Part shown: piece after piece, positions 1 through 8,617 of the stretch | Position numbering within the stretch: position 1 is the stretch's first letter | Layout: each line of letters opens with the position of its first letter | Program-made: the position numbers and the translations under genes | Notes under the pieces: model-generated | The model's database searches: none | Seen by the model: the letters and a program-made list of their open reading frames with translations, nothing else | What the model was told of the DNA's origin: nothing | Assembly: GCA_040507005.1 (NCBI GenBank) | Contig: JBEVVS010000205.1 | Location: 1-50,772 of the forward strand | Direction: 5' to 3' | DNA from: Thiodiazotropha sp040507005 | Lineage (GTDB): Bacteria; Pseudomonadota; Gammaproteobacteria; Chromatiales; Chromatiaceae | Length of the DNA: 50,772 nt

Positions 1-582
1 CTGCTCCAGACGGCTGGCATTCCAACCCCTCCCACATGGGTAGTTAGTCAGGCACCTGAACTGGCCAGCATCATGCAGCGGGTGTTCACGGCGGGCAATG
101 AACTGGTTTTGAAGCCCCTGTTCGGTTCCCAAGGCAATGGTTTGGCGCGTATTCGCAAGGCTGACCAACTGCCAGAGCTAGAACTATACAACGGTGTCTA
201 TTATCTGCAGCAGTTCGTCCATACCGGCAATGAGGATGCCCACGATTGGCGGGTGTTCGTCATCCACGGAGAGGCGGTGGCAGCCATGTTGCGCAGAGGA
301 AAGGGTTGGATCAGCAATGTAGCACAAGGCGCTCAATGCCATCCGGCGGTACTCGATCCGGAGCTGAGAGAACTGGCCGAAGCAGCCGCAAACACCTTGG
401 GCATGAGTTACGCGGGTGTCGATATCCTGCGTGACCACAAGGGCCACCCCTATGTCATCGAGGTCAACAGCATCCCCGCATGGAAAGGGTTACAGCAGGC
501 CTGTCAGATCGATGTTACTGGCTTGTTGGTGGATGACTTTCTATCCAGCTGCAGTGGCAACACACTGACGGAGGTAGTCTGA
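1..582 (+). CDS. RimK-like ATP-grasp ligase of the H4MPT cluster (5' partial)
   Basis: The reading frame is open from base 1, so the true start lies outside the window; about 193 C-terminal residues are visible. They carry the ATP-grasp core: LVLKPLFGSQGNG is the glycine-rich nucleotide-binding segment, DWRVFVI follows, and YVIEVNSIPAWKG near the end holds the metal-binding Glu/Asn pair typical of RimK-type amino-acid ligases. It resembles the ATP-grasp protein (Orf5) encoded beside fae in methylotrophs, which is related to archaeal MptN, the enzyme that adds glutamate to tetrahydromethanopterin. Its stop overlaps the start of the next gene by one base (TGATG), so the two are probably translationally coupled. 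The family call is firm; the exact substrate is inferred from context. Confidence 0.85.
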   Translation: MLQTAGIPTPPTWVVSQAPELASIMQRVFTAGNELVLKPLFGSQGNGLARIRKADQLPELELYNGVYYLQQFVHTGNEDAHDWRVFVIHGEAVAAMLRRGKGWISNVAQGAQCHPAVLDPELRELAEAAANTLGMSYAGVDILRDHKGHPYVIEVNSIPAWKGLQQACQIDVTGLLVDDFLSSCSGNTLTEVV

Positions 583-1526
583 TGACTGGATTACCGTTAA
601 CCCGGAATGATTTTAGAAGCCAGCTATCCAGCGCTTACCGTCAGGCCTGCCTGAGTGAATTGGATGCACTCAAACCAGGCAATGTACATCGTTTTTCCGA
701 TGGCCATGGCATGACTTTGGAGGATTTCATCACCAGTGCCAACGTCAGCGCTGGGCCGCTTACCGCACCTGGGCTGGGACTGGGTGAACGGATCTACAGC
801 GCCGTGTCAGCCACTCATGAGGCTGTGGGTTGCAATACCAATTTAGGTATCCTGATGCTCTGTGCCCCATTGATACAGGCCATTTATCACCGCGGACCGC
901 GAACCGCCACACTGCGTGAAAATATCAGCGCTGTTTTGTCACAGGTCGATGCAACAGAGTTGGATTGGCTATTTCGTGCCATTCGCTTGGCTTCACCCGG
1001 CGGACTGGGCCAGTCCGATAAGCATGATGTCTCCCAGGCCCCCAGCGCTGAATTGCTCGAAGTCATGGAACATGCAGCTGATCGCGATCAGATAGCCCGC
1101 CAGTACGCGACAGGTTTTGTAGACCTTTTCGATTTCGCGCTACCAAAGTTACGCGGTTTCGAAGCGCGTTGGCAGAGCAAGGAGTGGGCCATCACAGGCC
1201 TCTATCTCAGTCTGCTGGCGAACTTTCCCGATACTCATATACGGCGCAAAAGCGGTCTCTACAAGGCGGTGGCGATCAGTCTGCATGCCACTGAGTTGCT
1301 GAAAGAACTTACGCAAGCCGAAACACCAGAACATAACCAATTACGTCTGCTGCAAGCTGACAACGAATTCAAACGCGAAGGCATCAATCCAGGGACAACG
1401 GCGGACTTGACAGTGGCCACACTGTTTATCGCACACCTGGAATCGATGCTTCATGCGTTTGAGAAAAATACGGGATTTACCCGTGTCCGCGATTCCCGCC
1501 CGGAAGAGGTGGGGATACGAAGTTAA
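582..1526 (+). CDS. CitG/MdcB-like triphosphoribosyl-dephospho-CoA synthase family protein of the H4MPT cluster
   Basis: This 314-residue protein belongs to the CitG (triphosphoribosyl-dephospho-CoA synthase) family. Visible signatures are LDALKPGNVHRFSDGHGM near residue 30, the helical segment around NTNLGILMLCAPL, and SPGGLGQSDKHDVSQ near residue 145. Members encoded next to fae in methylotrophs (Orf7) are conserved in H4MPT users and are thought to act in cofactor synthesis rather than citrate lyase activation. No citrate or malonate lyase genes are seen nearby, which supports the C1 role. The start overlaps the stop of the preceding ATP-grasp gene by one base. fae follows after 29 bases. 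The family is clear, but the reaction in this pathway is not established from the sequence. Confidence 0.85.
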   Translation: MTGLPLTRNDFRSQLSSAYRQACLSELDALKPGNVHRFSDGHGMTLEDFITSANVSAGPLTAPGLGLGERIYSAVSATHEAVGCNTNLGILMLCAPLIQAIYHRGPRTATLRENISAVLSQVDATELDWLFRAIRLASPGGLGQSDKHDVSQAPSAELLEVMEHAADRDQIARQYATGFVDLFDFALPKLRGFEARWQSKEWAITGLYLSLLANFPDTHIRRKSGLYKAVAISLHATELLKELTQAETPEHNQLRLLQADNEFKREGINPGTTADLTVATLFIAHLESMLHAFEKNTGFTRVRDSRPEEVGIRS

Positions 1527-1555
1527 CTCTCAATAACAAGTAAGGAGAAACTGAA

Positions 1556-2068
1556 ATGCCAGTTATCAATAGAACGATGGTCGGAGAATCGCTGGTCGGA
1601 GACGGCAACGAAGTTGCACATATCGATCTCCTGATCGGTCCAAGGGGTTCCGCTGCTGAAACAGCTTTTGCTAACGGTCTGGTCAATAACAAAGACGGGT
1701 TTACCGCATTGCTCGCTGTTGTGGCGCCGAATCTGGCCTGTAAACCCAGCACCATGATGTTCAATAAAGTGACCATCAAAGGTGCCAAGCAGGCGGTACA
1801 GATGTTCGGACCGGCTCAGCGTGGCGTGGCCATGGCGGTTGCCGACTGTGTCGAAGACGGCACCATACCCGCCGATGAGGCCGACGATGTATTTATCTGT
1901 GTCGGTGTGTTCATCCATTGGGAAGCGGAAGACGACACCAAGATCCAGGACTACAACTACCAGGCGACCAAGGAGTCGATCAAACGCGCAGTTGCGGGTG
2001 AGCCAAAGGCGAGCGATGTTGTTGCACAGAAAGGGTCGGCATCGCACCCCTTTGCTGCACACGACTAA
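1556..2068 (+). CDS. fae: Formaldehyde-activating enzyme
   Basis: Fae condenses formaldehyde with tetrahydromethanopterin to give methylene-H4MPT, the entry step of the H4MPT C1 oxidation route in the cytoplasm. The 170-residue protein has the full family length and signature blocks: GDGNEVAHIDLLIGPRG from residue 15, with the conserved histidine His22 thought to act as general acid; APNLACKPSTMMFNKVTI; FGPAQRGVAMAV; and VGVFIHWEAEDD. A strong AGGAG ribosome-binding site lies a few bases upstream of the ATG. A stable hairpin and a rho-independent terminator follow, so fae probably ends its transcript, as expected for a highly expressed enzyme. Identification is close to certain. Confidence 0.97.
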   Translation: MPVINRTMVGESLVGDGNEVAHIDLLIGPRGSAAETAFANGLVNNKDGFTALLAVVAPNLACKPSTMMFNKVTIKGAKQAVQMFGPAQRGVAMAVADCVEDGTIPADEADDVFICVGVFIHWEAEDDTKIQDYNYQATKESIKRAVAGEPKASDVVAQKGSASHPFAAHD

Positions 2069-2082
2069 GGAAACATGATGAT

Positions 2083-2110
2083 GTCGTCACCACAGGGATG
2101 TGTGGACGAC
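2083..2110 (+). other. Stable hairpin in the fae 3' untranslated region
   Basis: GTCGT pairs with ACGAC and, after a 2-base bulge, CCACA pairs with TGTGG around a 6-base loop. There is no T-run after it, so it is more likely an mRNA-stabilising 3' structure than a terminator. The true terminator comes about 35 bases later. Confidence 0.5.
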
Positions 2111-2143
2111 TCAAGCAGGTGGTGGTTGGAAGAGTGTGGTTGG

Positions 2144-2182
2144 CGGGCAACGAATAATAATAATTGCCTGTTTTTGTTTTCT
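2144..2182 (+). terminator. Rho-independent terminator after fae
   Basis: CGGGCAA pairs with TTGCCTG (one G-T pair) around an AT-rich loop, and the stem is followed directly by a T-rich run (TTTTTGTTTTCTT). It separates fae from the downstream PTPS fusion gene. Confidence 0.75.
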
Positions 2183-2216
2183 TGAGTGAGTTTTTAAACG
2201 ATAGTGGAGGCTGATT

Positions 2217-3452
2217 ATGCAATGTCTTGAATGTGGCAGTGAAGTTGCCAGTCTGGACAACGACCATTTGCTTCACTGTTGTTCATTGACGCTCCAGGAG
2301 TATGCCATCCGGCACCACCTGCCTCTGGATCTTCTGGTGGATCGAGATCAGGTGAATCAAGCAGATGCCATCGACCACTATCCCCGGCCCAAGTCCTACC
2401 CATCCGAACAGGCGCGTGCCATATACAGAGGCCTGAAGTGGGGCGGGCTGCTGCGAAGAGAAGGCGACTTCACCGTTTTGCCCGGGGAGATCAGACGGCT
2501 CGATCTGCTGCTATGGAACCTTCAATGGCTGAGTCAGTATGGATTCATGTTCCGTCAGGAATACAGCTACGCAGATGCCACTCATCGGGTAGTGGCGAGC
2601 AATCGTCTGAAGATACCCACAGCTTACCTGGCACAGAGTGCTGAAGCACATCTGTCTCCGGTCCCCCCACCCGATTTTCTGTTGAGTCTGGCAGTGCTTG
2701 TGGCGCATATCGGCGATCTGCAGGCAGGCTATCTTTTTCTGCAATTTCCTGAACGTGCGGCCGGTGAAACAGTGATTGCCGAGGCTTCACGTCGTGGTAT
2801 TGATTTCAAAGAACTCGATGCTGCTGATCACTCGAACGGGTTGTTGCTGCGCACCTTGACCCGCTCCGACACTGAAAATCTGTTTGGGTTGCTCAGAGAA
2901 GAATTGATGGCAATTCCCGGCGCATTGGATCGGTTCGAGCAGAAGACCCCGCAGGTGACGGTGGCGAAAGAGCTGGTATTCGATGCTGCGCATTTCATCA
3001 CCGATCATCCAGCCAAGTGTTCAAACTTGCATGGCGGCAGATATCTGCTGCATGTCAAAGTCAGGGATCGTATCGATCCGGTTACCGGTTGTGTAGTGGA
3101 TTACGGTTATCTGAAGCGGGTCGCGACCAACCGGGTCATTGACAAATTCGACCATCACAACCTGAACTATGCCACCCCTGAGTTGGCCTGGCGGTCGAGC
3201 ACCGAGATGCTGTGTGTGTTCATCTGGGAGCAGTTAATCGAATATCTTCCGGGGCTGGTTGAATTGCAACTGCATGAAACCACCCAGTCCTGGTGCAACT
3301 ACAGTGGCCCTAGTCTGGAGACATTCCAACAGTCTGGCAGTGACAGCCTGTTGACCCATTTTGTGGACAAGGGATTGGGAGAGTCACAGCTGCGTGACCT
3401 GATCAGTGTTAAGCCACCCGCCTTGGAAATAATTGCAAAATCTGAGCGATAG
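2217..3452 (+). CDS. Zinc-finger (ROS/MucR-like) fused to an atypical 6-pyruvoyl-tetrahydropterin synthase (PTPS/QueD) domain
   Basis: The 411-residue protein is far longer than the 120-150 residues usual for PTPS/QueD. Residues 1-40 hold a CLEC...HCC pair followed by LTLQEYAIRHHLPLD, which resembles ROS/MucR-type zinc fingers. Residues 65-245 are a region I cannot assign with confidence; its layout recalls homing-endonuclease-like domains. Residues 250-390 are PTPS-like: FDAAHF (His259), Cys268, LHGGRY (His272) and FDHHNLN. The second histidine of the usual HGH zinc motif is Gly274, so one metal ligand is missing. A GGAGG ribosome-binding site precedes the ATG. The location next to fae suggests a role in pterin synthesis for H4MPT. 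The PTPS fold is clear; activity is uncertain. Confidence 0.75.
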   Translation: MQCLECGSEVASLDNDHLLHCCSLTLQEYAIRHHLPLDLLVDRDQVNQADAIDHYPRPKSYPSEQARAIYRGLKWGGLLRREGDFTVLPGEIRRLDLLLWNLQWLSQYGFMFRQEYSYADATHRVVASNRLKIPTAYLAQSAEAHLSPVPPPDFLLSLAVLVAHIGDLQAGYLFLQFPERAAGETVIAEASRRGIDFKELDAADHSNGLLLRTLTRSDTENLFGLLREELMAIPGALDRFEQKTPQVTVAKELVFDAAHFITDHPAKCSNLHGGRYLLHVKVRDRIDPVTGCVVDYGYLKRVATNRVIDKFDHHNLNYATPELAWRSSTEMLCVFIWEQLIEYLPGLVELQLHETTQSWCNYSGPSLETFQQSGSDSLLTHFVDKGLGESQLRDLISVKPPALEIIAKSER

Positions 3453-3466
3453 CGGTAACGCTCATG

Positions 3467-4156
3467 CTATGCATTGATGAAGCGATCTATGTCATTGTGA
3501 TCAATCACGCCCTGATGCAGGGCAGTGGACAGCAAGACACCGGCGGTGCCGAGAGAGCGAAGCTGTTCCAGATCTTGTGGATTTCGAATGCCGCCAGCGG
3601 CGTAGAGACGGAGCCTCGGTTGCAGTTTTAACAGGTTTTGTAAGCGGGTCAGGTCGGGACCGCTGGAAGTACCGACACGCGACAGTGACATGACAATGAC
3701 ATCATCAGGCCAGCACTCAACATGCTGCTCAAGATCGACGGGGCCCTTGAGATGATCGTCATGATAGTCGAGTGATAGTATGGGAGAGGGCAGCGAGGCA
3801 ATTAAATGAGCAATTTCTTCGCAACTGACAATGGACTCAGTGCCCATCACCGGACGGGCAAAGCTGCATAACCGGCCCAGGTCGGTCAGGCCGTTGTCCA
3901 CCCATAGGTTGATATCGGGATGATTGAGATGGAGGGTATAGATCAATTCGAGATTCGAGCCGCTTCCGCTGATGGCATCGAGATCTGCAATATAGAGGGT
4001 ATCGAATGGGTAGAGATTCAACAATGATGACAATACTTCTAGGGGTCGACTGGAGTGACACAAGGGAGTATCGGATGGTACATAAGTATCACGATCGCCG
4101 CTGTTCGCTATCACAACACGGGCCTGCATCAAGTCTATGACGGGTATGAGTTTCAT
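3467..4156 (-). CDS. HisA/HisF-like TIM-barrel protein of the C1 cluster
   Basis: This 229-residue protein is related to HisA, the phosphoribosyl isomerase of histidine synthesis. It starts with MKLIPVIDLMQARVV, has LYIADLDAISG near residue 70, and ends with the phosphate-binding block LRLYAAGGIRNPQDLEQLRSLGTAGVLLSTAL. HisA-like paralogues are recurrent in H4MPT gene clusters and differ from the housekeeping HisA; their reaction is unknown to me. The open frame extends upstream, but the ATG at 4156 matches the family start exactly. Only 18 bases separate it from the divergent ATP-grasp gene, so the promoters must overlap the coding sequences. It converges on the PTPS fusion gene with 14 bases between stops. 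Confidence 0.8.
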   Translation of the reverse strand: MKLIPVIDLMQARVVIANSGDRDTYVPSDTPLCHSSRPLEVLSSLLNLYPFDTLYIADLDAISGSGSNLELIYTLHLNHPDINLWVDNGLTDLGRLCSFARPVMGTESIVSCEEIAHLIASLPSPILSLDYHDDHLKGPVDLEQHVECWPDDVIVMSLSRVGTSSGPDLTRLQNLLKLQPRLRLYAAGGIRNPQDLEQLRSLGTAGVLLSTALHQGVIDHNDIDRFINA

Positions 4157-4174
4157 CAGTGCGGATAAATAACC

Positions 4175-5179
4175 ATGCGAGTCTTTGTATTTGAGTATAT
4201 TACGGGAGGAGGGATGTTGAATAGCCCCTTGCCGCCATCTCTTGCAGAAGAGGGTGACATTATGCTCAAGGCATTGGTTTCCGATCTTGCGGAAATCGAC
4301 GGCATCGAGGTCCACACAACCCGTGATGCCCGATTGAGCAAGCCGGATCTGCCGATTGAGTTTCACATGTTGCACGAAATCGACGATTTTCCTGTGGCCT
4401 GGCAGGCATGCATGGAATCCGCTGATGCGGTCTGGCCCATCGCACCGGAATTTTCAAATGTACTGAAACATATCAGCGAGACAATTATCAGTCATGGAAA
4501 ACTGCTGTTAAACAGTCCACCACATGCCATCCATACCGCAGCAAGTAAGATGATGACATCAAACTGCCTGGTAGATAAGGGTATCTCCGTGGTGCCGACC
4601 TACAGGTTTGATGAGATTGTGCCTGATCACTCAGGCAGTTGGGTATTGAAACCGGACGACGGGGTCGGTTGTCACGGTATCAGAATATGCCGGGACATGG
4701 ATGATCTTTGTCAGCAATTCGACTCTTTGCCTGTGGGCAGCGAATATGTAATTCAACCCTTCGTGCATGGCACGCCGACCAGCCTCAATATCTTGGCCTG
4801 CAGAGGTGAAGCCTTTGTTTTGAGCGTTAACCACCAACGCATTGCAGTCACCGATAACAGGTTCGTATTGCTGGGCTGTGTCGTGAACGGCCATATGAAC
4901 CAACGGGCTCGTTTCCACCGGCTTGGACGCAAAGTAGTCGCCGCACTGCCTGATCTCTGGGGTATCATTGGCGTGGATATAATCGAAACGGAGAAAGAGT
5001 TGAAGGTGCTGGAGGTCAATCCAAGAATCACAACCTCCTATGTGGGGCTGAAAGAATCTACCGGGGTCAACCCCGCCGCCATGGTGTTGGACCTATTGAG
5101 CGATAAGCTTCCCTTGCCGGACCAGATACTGAATGCATCAGTGGTCGATGTGAACCTGGAGTATGCCGGTGCCGCATGA
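4175..5179 (+). CDS. mfnD: MfnD-like ATP-grasp ligase (probable tyramine-glutamate ligase of methylofuran synthesis)
   Basis: The 334-residue protein has the ATP-grasp layout: MRVFVFEYITGGG at the N-terminus, SWVLKPDDGVGCHG near residue 155 for nucleotide binding, YVIQPFVHGTPTSLN, and the C-terminal metal-binding segment LKVLEVNPRITTSYVGL. In archaea MfnD joins glutamate to tyramine in methanofuran synthesis, and homologues (Orf17-like) sit in methylotroph H4MPT clusters. Its 3' end overlaps mfnF by 17 bases, which supports a joint role in the methylofuran branch. The ATP-grasp assignment is firm; tyramine as acceptor is inferred from the neighbouring mfnF, mfnE and mfnB. Confidence 0.75.
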   Translation: MRVFVFEYITGGGMLNSPLPPSLAEEGDIMLKALVSDLAEIDGIEVHTTRDARLSKPDLPIEFHMLHEIDDFPVAWQACMESADAVWPIAPEFSNVLKHISETIISHGKLLLNSPPHAIHTAASKMMTSNCLVDKGISVVPTYRFDEIVPDHSGSWVLKPDDGVGCHGIRICRDMDDLCQQFDSLPVGSEYVIQPFVHGTPTSLNILACRGEAFVLSVNHQRIAVTDNRFVLLGCVVNGHMNQRARFHRLGRKVVAALPDLWGIIGVDIIETEKELKVLEVNPRITTSYVGLKESTGVNPAAMVLDLLSDKLPLPDQILNASVVDVNLEYAGAA

Positions 5180-6218
5180 TGCAATTCTCGGTTGGGACCT
5201 GGGTGGCGCCCACACCAAGGCGGCACTGATTGGCGGCAGCGGATGTGTGGAATCGGTACAGCAGATCCCCTGTCCATTGTGGCAGGGACTGGAGCATCTT
5301 GAATCCGGCATTCAATCGGTAGTGGAGAAGATCGGTAAGGATAGTGGTCTTACACATGCGGTCACCATGACGGGTGAACTGGTGGACCTGTTTCCCGATC
5401 GTGATAGCGGTGTAAAGGCGCTGATTGACACCATGGGTCGCCGTTTTCCGGGTTCGAGCCTGGCCATCTATGCCGGATCGGCTGGCTTTCTAAAACCCGA
5501 AACCGCAATTCAGCAGGCTCGGAAGGTGGCCTCAGCCAATTGGCTCGCCACCGCATCCTGGGTCGCCAAGTGTATACCGGAAGGATTGCTGCTCGATGTG
5601 GGAAGCACCACTACCGACCTGATACCATTCGCTGACAAGCAGGTGCTGACATGCGATTATAGCGATCATCAACGGCTGATCAGTCAGGCCCTGATATATA
5701 CGGGGGTGGTTCGAACACCATTGATGGCGGTTACAGACAAGGTCCCATTTGCAGGAGAGTGGGTTTATTTAATGGCAGAACATTTTGCAACCAGCGCTGA
5801 CATCTATCGGTTGACCGGTGATCTGCCCGAAACCGCCGATCTGCTGCCCAGTGCGGACCAGGGTGAAAAGAGTGCTGCCGGCAGTGCCAGGAGATTGGCA
5901 CGCATGCTCGGTTTGGATGCCGATGCGACCGATATGAATGGTTGGCGCAAGCTGTCCCACTATATTGCAGAACAACAACTGCGCTCCCTGGCGGACGCCT
6001 GTGAGCGGATACTCTCCAGACCTGGGCTGTCGAACACGGCACCTCTCGTGGGCGCTGGGGTGGGGCGATTCCTGGTGAAACGTATCTGCCACCGTCTGGG
6101 GCGGCCCTATATCGGCATCGAAGCCCTATTCGACTGTACATCAGAGGTGCAATCGATGGTGGCCGATTGTGCCCCGGCGGTAGCCGTTGCCAGTCTTGTC
6201 AAGGATAGCGCCCCATGA
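5163..6218 (+). CDS. mfnF: MfnF-like protein, hydantoinase/oxoprolinase family (H4MPT-linked C1 transfer pathway protein)
   Basis: MfnF couples the aminomethylfuran unit to gamma-glutamyltyramine to form the methanofuran core. The 351-residue protein begins with ILGWDLGGAHTKAALIGG, the phosphate-1 loop of the ASKHA ATPase fold, and has LLLDVGSTTTDLIPF near residue 145 and APLVGAGVGRFLVKRI towards the C-terminus. This is the bacterial OrfY type found in all H4MPT clusters and related to M. jannaschii MJ1427. The ATG at 5163 lies inside the preceding ATP-grasp gene; no better in-frame start follows before the conserved block. The stop overlaps the pabB start by four bases. Confidence 0.85.
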   Translation: MPVPHDAILGWDLGGAHTKAALIGGSGCVESVQQIPCPLWQGLEHLESGIQSVVEKIGKDSGLTHAVTMTGELVDLFPDRDSGVKALIDTMGRRFPGSSLAIYAGSAGFLKPETAIQQARKVASANWLATASWVAKCIPEGLLLDVGSTTTDLIPFADKQVLTCDYSDHQRLISQALIYTGVVRTPLMAVTDKVPFAGEWVYLMAEHFATSADIYRLTGDLPETADLLPSADQGEKSAAGSARRLARMLGLDADATDMNGWRKLSHYIAEQQLRSLADACERILSRPGLSNTAPLVGAGVGRFLVKRICHRLGRPYIGIEALFDCTSEVQSMVADCAPAVAVASLVKDSAP

Positions 6219-7609
6219 CAACTGTTAGCCTCGATTTTCCCTATCATGAGGATAGCAGTGAGCTGTTCGAGGCCCTGGCGCACCTGCCCTGGGCGGCCTT
6301 TCTCGACAGCGGTTATCCCCATATCCAGCTGGGACGCTACGATATCCTTTCCGCCGATCCCGTAAGCATACTCATCACCCGTGGAGAGCAGACCGAGATA
6401 CACAGCAGTGGCGGCGCCAAGCACATCTCTTTAGACGATCCGTTCCAGCTGTTGCGGGAAGCCCTTGGCCCGGCAGTACAGGGTATTGACGGCATTCCTT
6501 TCAGTGGCGGTGCGATTGGTTATTTTGGTTATGACCTGGGACGGCGTATTGAGCGCTTGCCAAGTCTCGCCGAGGACATGGAGCATCTACCAGAGATGGC
6601 GGTGGGTATCTACGACTGGGCGCTGGTGACCGATCACCAGGAACGGCGGTGTTGCCTGGTTGGGCAAAATCCCGCCCGCCTGGAAAGATACCGTCGATTA
6701 TTGCAAAGGGTAGCGGAGCGTTCGTCGAAAAACTCAACAACAGCACCCTATCGAGTGCTGGGTGAAGTCTGTTCCAACATGACCCGGGAGGAGTATCACG
6801 GCTCCATCGCGAGAATCAAACGCTATATCCTGGATGGGGACTGTTACCAGGTCAACTTCGCACAACGTTTTTCCGTGGTAGCCGAGGGCGATCCCTGGCA
6901 GGCCTACAAGGGATTGCGCCAACTCAATGCAGCCCCGTTCGCTGCCTATTTGAACACGCCCCATTGCCAGGTGTTGAGTACATCGCCCGAACGTTTCCTT
7001 GAACTTCGCAGTGGCCGTGTAGAGACCAAACCGATCAAGGGGACGGCGCCTAGAGGAGGGGATCCGATCGAGGATATGATGCTCGCGGAGATGTTGAAAA
7101 ACAGCCCCAAGGATCAGGCGGAGAATCTCATGATCGTCGATCTGTTGCGCAACGACCTCGGCAAGGTCTGCGCAACCGGCAGCGTGGAGGTACCTGAGCT
7201 ATTCAAACTGGAGAGCTATGCCCGGGTACACCACCTGGTGAGTAAGGTCTGCGGCAGACTGGGACAGGATCAGGATGCACTCTCCCTGTTGCGCGCATGC
7301 TTCCCGGGCGGTTCGATCACCGGAGCGCCGAAATTGCGCGCTATGGAGATCATCGAGGAGTTGGAGCCACAGCGGCGGGGCATCTATTGCGGTTCCATCG
7401 GTTATATCGGCTTCAATGGTGATATGGATTGCAATATTGCAATCCGAACCATGATCCACTCCGAGGGCATCACCCGGCTATGGGCGGGTGGCGGTATCGT
7501 GGCCGATTCAGATCCCGAGGCAGAGTATCGGGAGACCTACCACAAGGCGGCCGCACTCTTGGATCTGTTACAGCGAATGGAACATATGAACAGCGAACGA
7601 TGTGGGTAG
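6215..7609 (+). CDS. pabB: Aminodeoxychorismate synthase component I
   Basis: PabB converts chorismate, with ammonia from PabA, to aminodeoxychorismate, the precursor of p-aminobenzoate. pABA is needed for both folate and the arylamine part of H4MPT. The 464-residue protein has the N-terminal anthranilate-synthase-I-like domain and the chorismate-binding domain, with VETKPIKGTAPRG (the PabB-type PIKGT motif), DLLRNDLGKVC, and SITGAPKLRAMEIIEELEPQRRGIY marked by its shorter core SITGAPKLRAMEII. It overlaps mfnF by 4 bases (ATGA) and mfnE by 10. Its place inside the C1 cluster suggests a pool dedicated to H4MPT, as in methylotrophs. No amidotransferase domain is fused. Confidence 0.93.
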   Translation: MTTVSLDFPYHEDSSELFEALAHLPWAAFLDSGYPHIQLGRYDILSADPVSILITRGEQTEIHSSGGAKHISLDDPFQLLREALGPAVQGIDGIPFSGGAIGYFGYDLGRRIERLPSLAEDMEHLPEMAVGIYDWALVTDHQERRCCLVGQNPARLERYRRLLQRVAERSSKNSTTAPYRVLGEVCSNMTREEYHGSIARIKRYILDGDCYQVNFAQRFSVVAEGDPWQAYKGLRQLNAAPFAAYLNTPHCQVLSTSPERFLELRSGRVETKPIKGTAPRGGDPIEDMMLAEMLKNSPKDQAENLMIVDLLRNDLGKVCATGSVEVPELFKLESYARVHHLVSKVCGRLGQDQDALSLLRACFPGGSITGAPKLRAMEIIEELEPQRRGIYCGSIGYIGFNGDMDCNIAIRTMIHSEGITRLWAGGGIVADSDPEAEYRETYHKAAALLDLLQRMEHMNSERCG

Positions 7610-8217
7610 TCAAACTGGGTGGCAGTCTATTCACCTCAGATCATCTGAAAAAATGGTTAACCCTCTTGGCAGAGGCGCAATCGCTGGTCATTGTCCCGGG
7701 CGGCGGACCCTTCGCAGATCAGGTACGACAGGCACAACAGCAATTTAAGTTTGATGAGTCTACCGCCCATAGGATGGCGCTACTTGCCATGGAGCAGTTC
7801 GGACGAATGTTATGTGGGTTACAGACCGGTCTGAGTGCGGCTACAAATCCGCTGCAGATTCAAGAAGCACTCAAACGGGGTGATACACCGGTATGGATGC
7901 CTACAGTCATGACCATGGCCGATTCCCGGGTGGAGCAGAGTTGGGATGTGACGTCCGATTCACTGGCGGCCTGGCTGTGTAGCCGGATTGGTGCGCAAAA
8001 CCTGGTTTTGGTTAAATCCCTATCCCTTAATTACCAAAGCCTCTCCCTGGATGAACTGACCACCCGTGGCATCGTTGATAATCAATTTGGCAACTATCTG
8101 AGATCGGCTGGTATCCAGGCGATGGTGATGGCCGACAGTGAGCACGGCCAATTTTCCGAGCTGTATGGCGGCGAAATGACGGCCGCCACCAGGATTGTGA
8201 TCGATAGCGAGGATTAA
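7600..8217 (+). CDS. mfnE: MfnE-like amino acid kinase family protein
   Basis: MfnE phosphorylates 5-(aminomethyl)-3-furanmethanol phosphate to its diphosphate, the activated form used by MfnF. The 205-residue protein shows the amino-acid-kinase fold: MWVVKLGGSLF at the start, LVIVPGGGPFADQVR near residue 30, SWDVTSDSLAAWLCSRIGA in the second half, and a short C-terminus, matching the small size of M. jannaschii MJ0458. An in-frame open stretch runs further upstream, but the ATG at 7600 starts exactly at the family N-terminus and overlaps the pabB stop by 10 bases. Function is assigned by family plus the presence of mfnF, mfnB and an MfnD-like gene. Confidence 0.82.
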   Translation: MWVVKLGGSLFTSDHLKKWLTLLAEAQSLVIVPGGGPFADQVRQAQQQFKFDESTAHRMALLAMEQFGRMLCGLQTGLSAATNPLQIQEALKRGDTPVWMPTVMTMADSRVEQSWDVTSDSLAAWLCSRIGAQNLVLVKSLSLNYQSLSLDELTTRGIVDNQFGNYLRSAGIQAMVMADSEHGQFSELYGGEMTAATRIVIDSED

Positions 8218-8617
8218 GAGCCGTTCTGTTCGGTGGATGGCTTTGCACTATTCTGAGGCAGCCGGACGATCCCTTTTAGATCAAATCTGACAATTTTTTG
8301 GATAAATTCGGCTTGTAAATAGGAACAAAAAGTCATATAAGTCGCCGATATCTGTTCTAGGTTACAGAAAATAAAGGAATTAACAATTATCAATGCGACA
8401 GTGGCATGTGTTATGCAATATATTAGTATAATCTGATGAATATAGGCGTTCTTGAGACAGCTCTATTAGCTTTCATTAAAGTACTGCCCCAGGATTCCGC
8501 TATATATAGCATCAGACTACTGATGGCCTAACAGATGCGGCATGGATTCCTCCTCTCAACAAGGTCGTCCCATGGTTGTTGAGTGTCGTCTCAGGCGACC
8601 GTTGACTGGGAGTTATT
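8218..8617. other. 400-base intergenic region, probable promoter region
   Basis: No coding frame is convincing here. It is AT-rich in the middle. Two small inverted repeats lie near its end: TCAACAA/TTGTTGA (about 8556-8582) and GTCG/CGAC just after, both upstream of the metallopeptidase-like gene. A degenerate sigma-54-like element (TGGCAT, then ATGCA, near 8402) has two mismatches and I do not call it. Confidence 0.4.

Noticed and set aside
8402..8418. Sigma-54-like element in the gap after mfnE
   Set aside because: Two mismatches in the key positions, including the -12 part, and no enhancer sites nearby.
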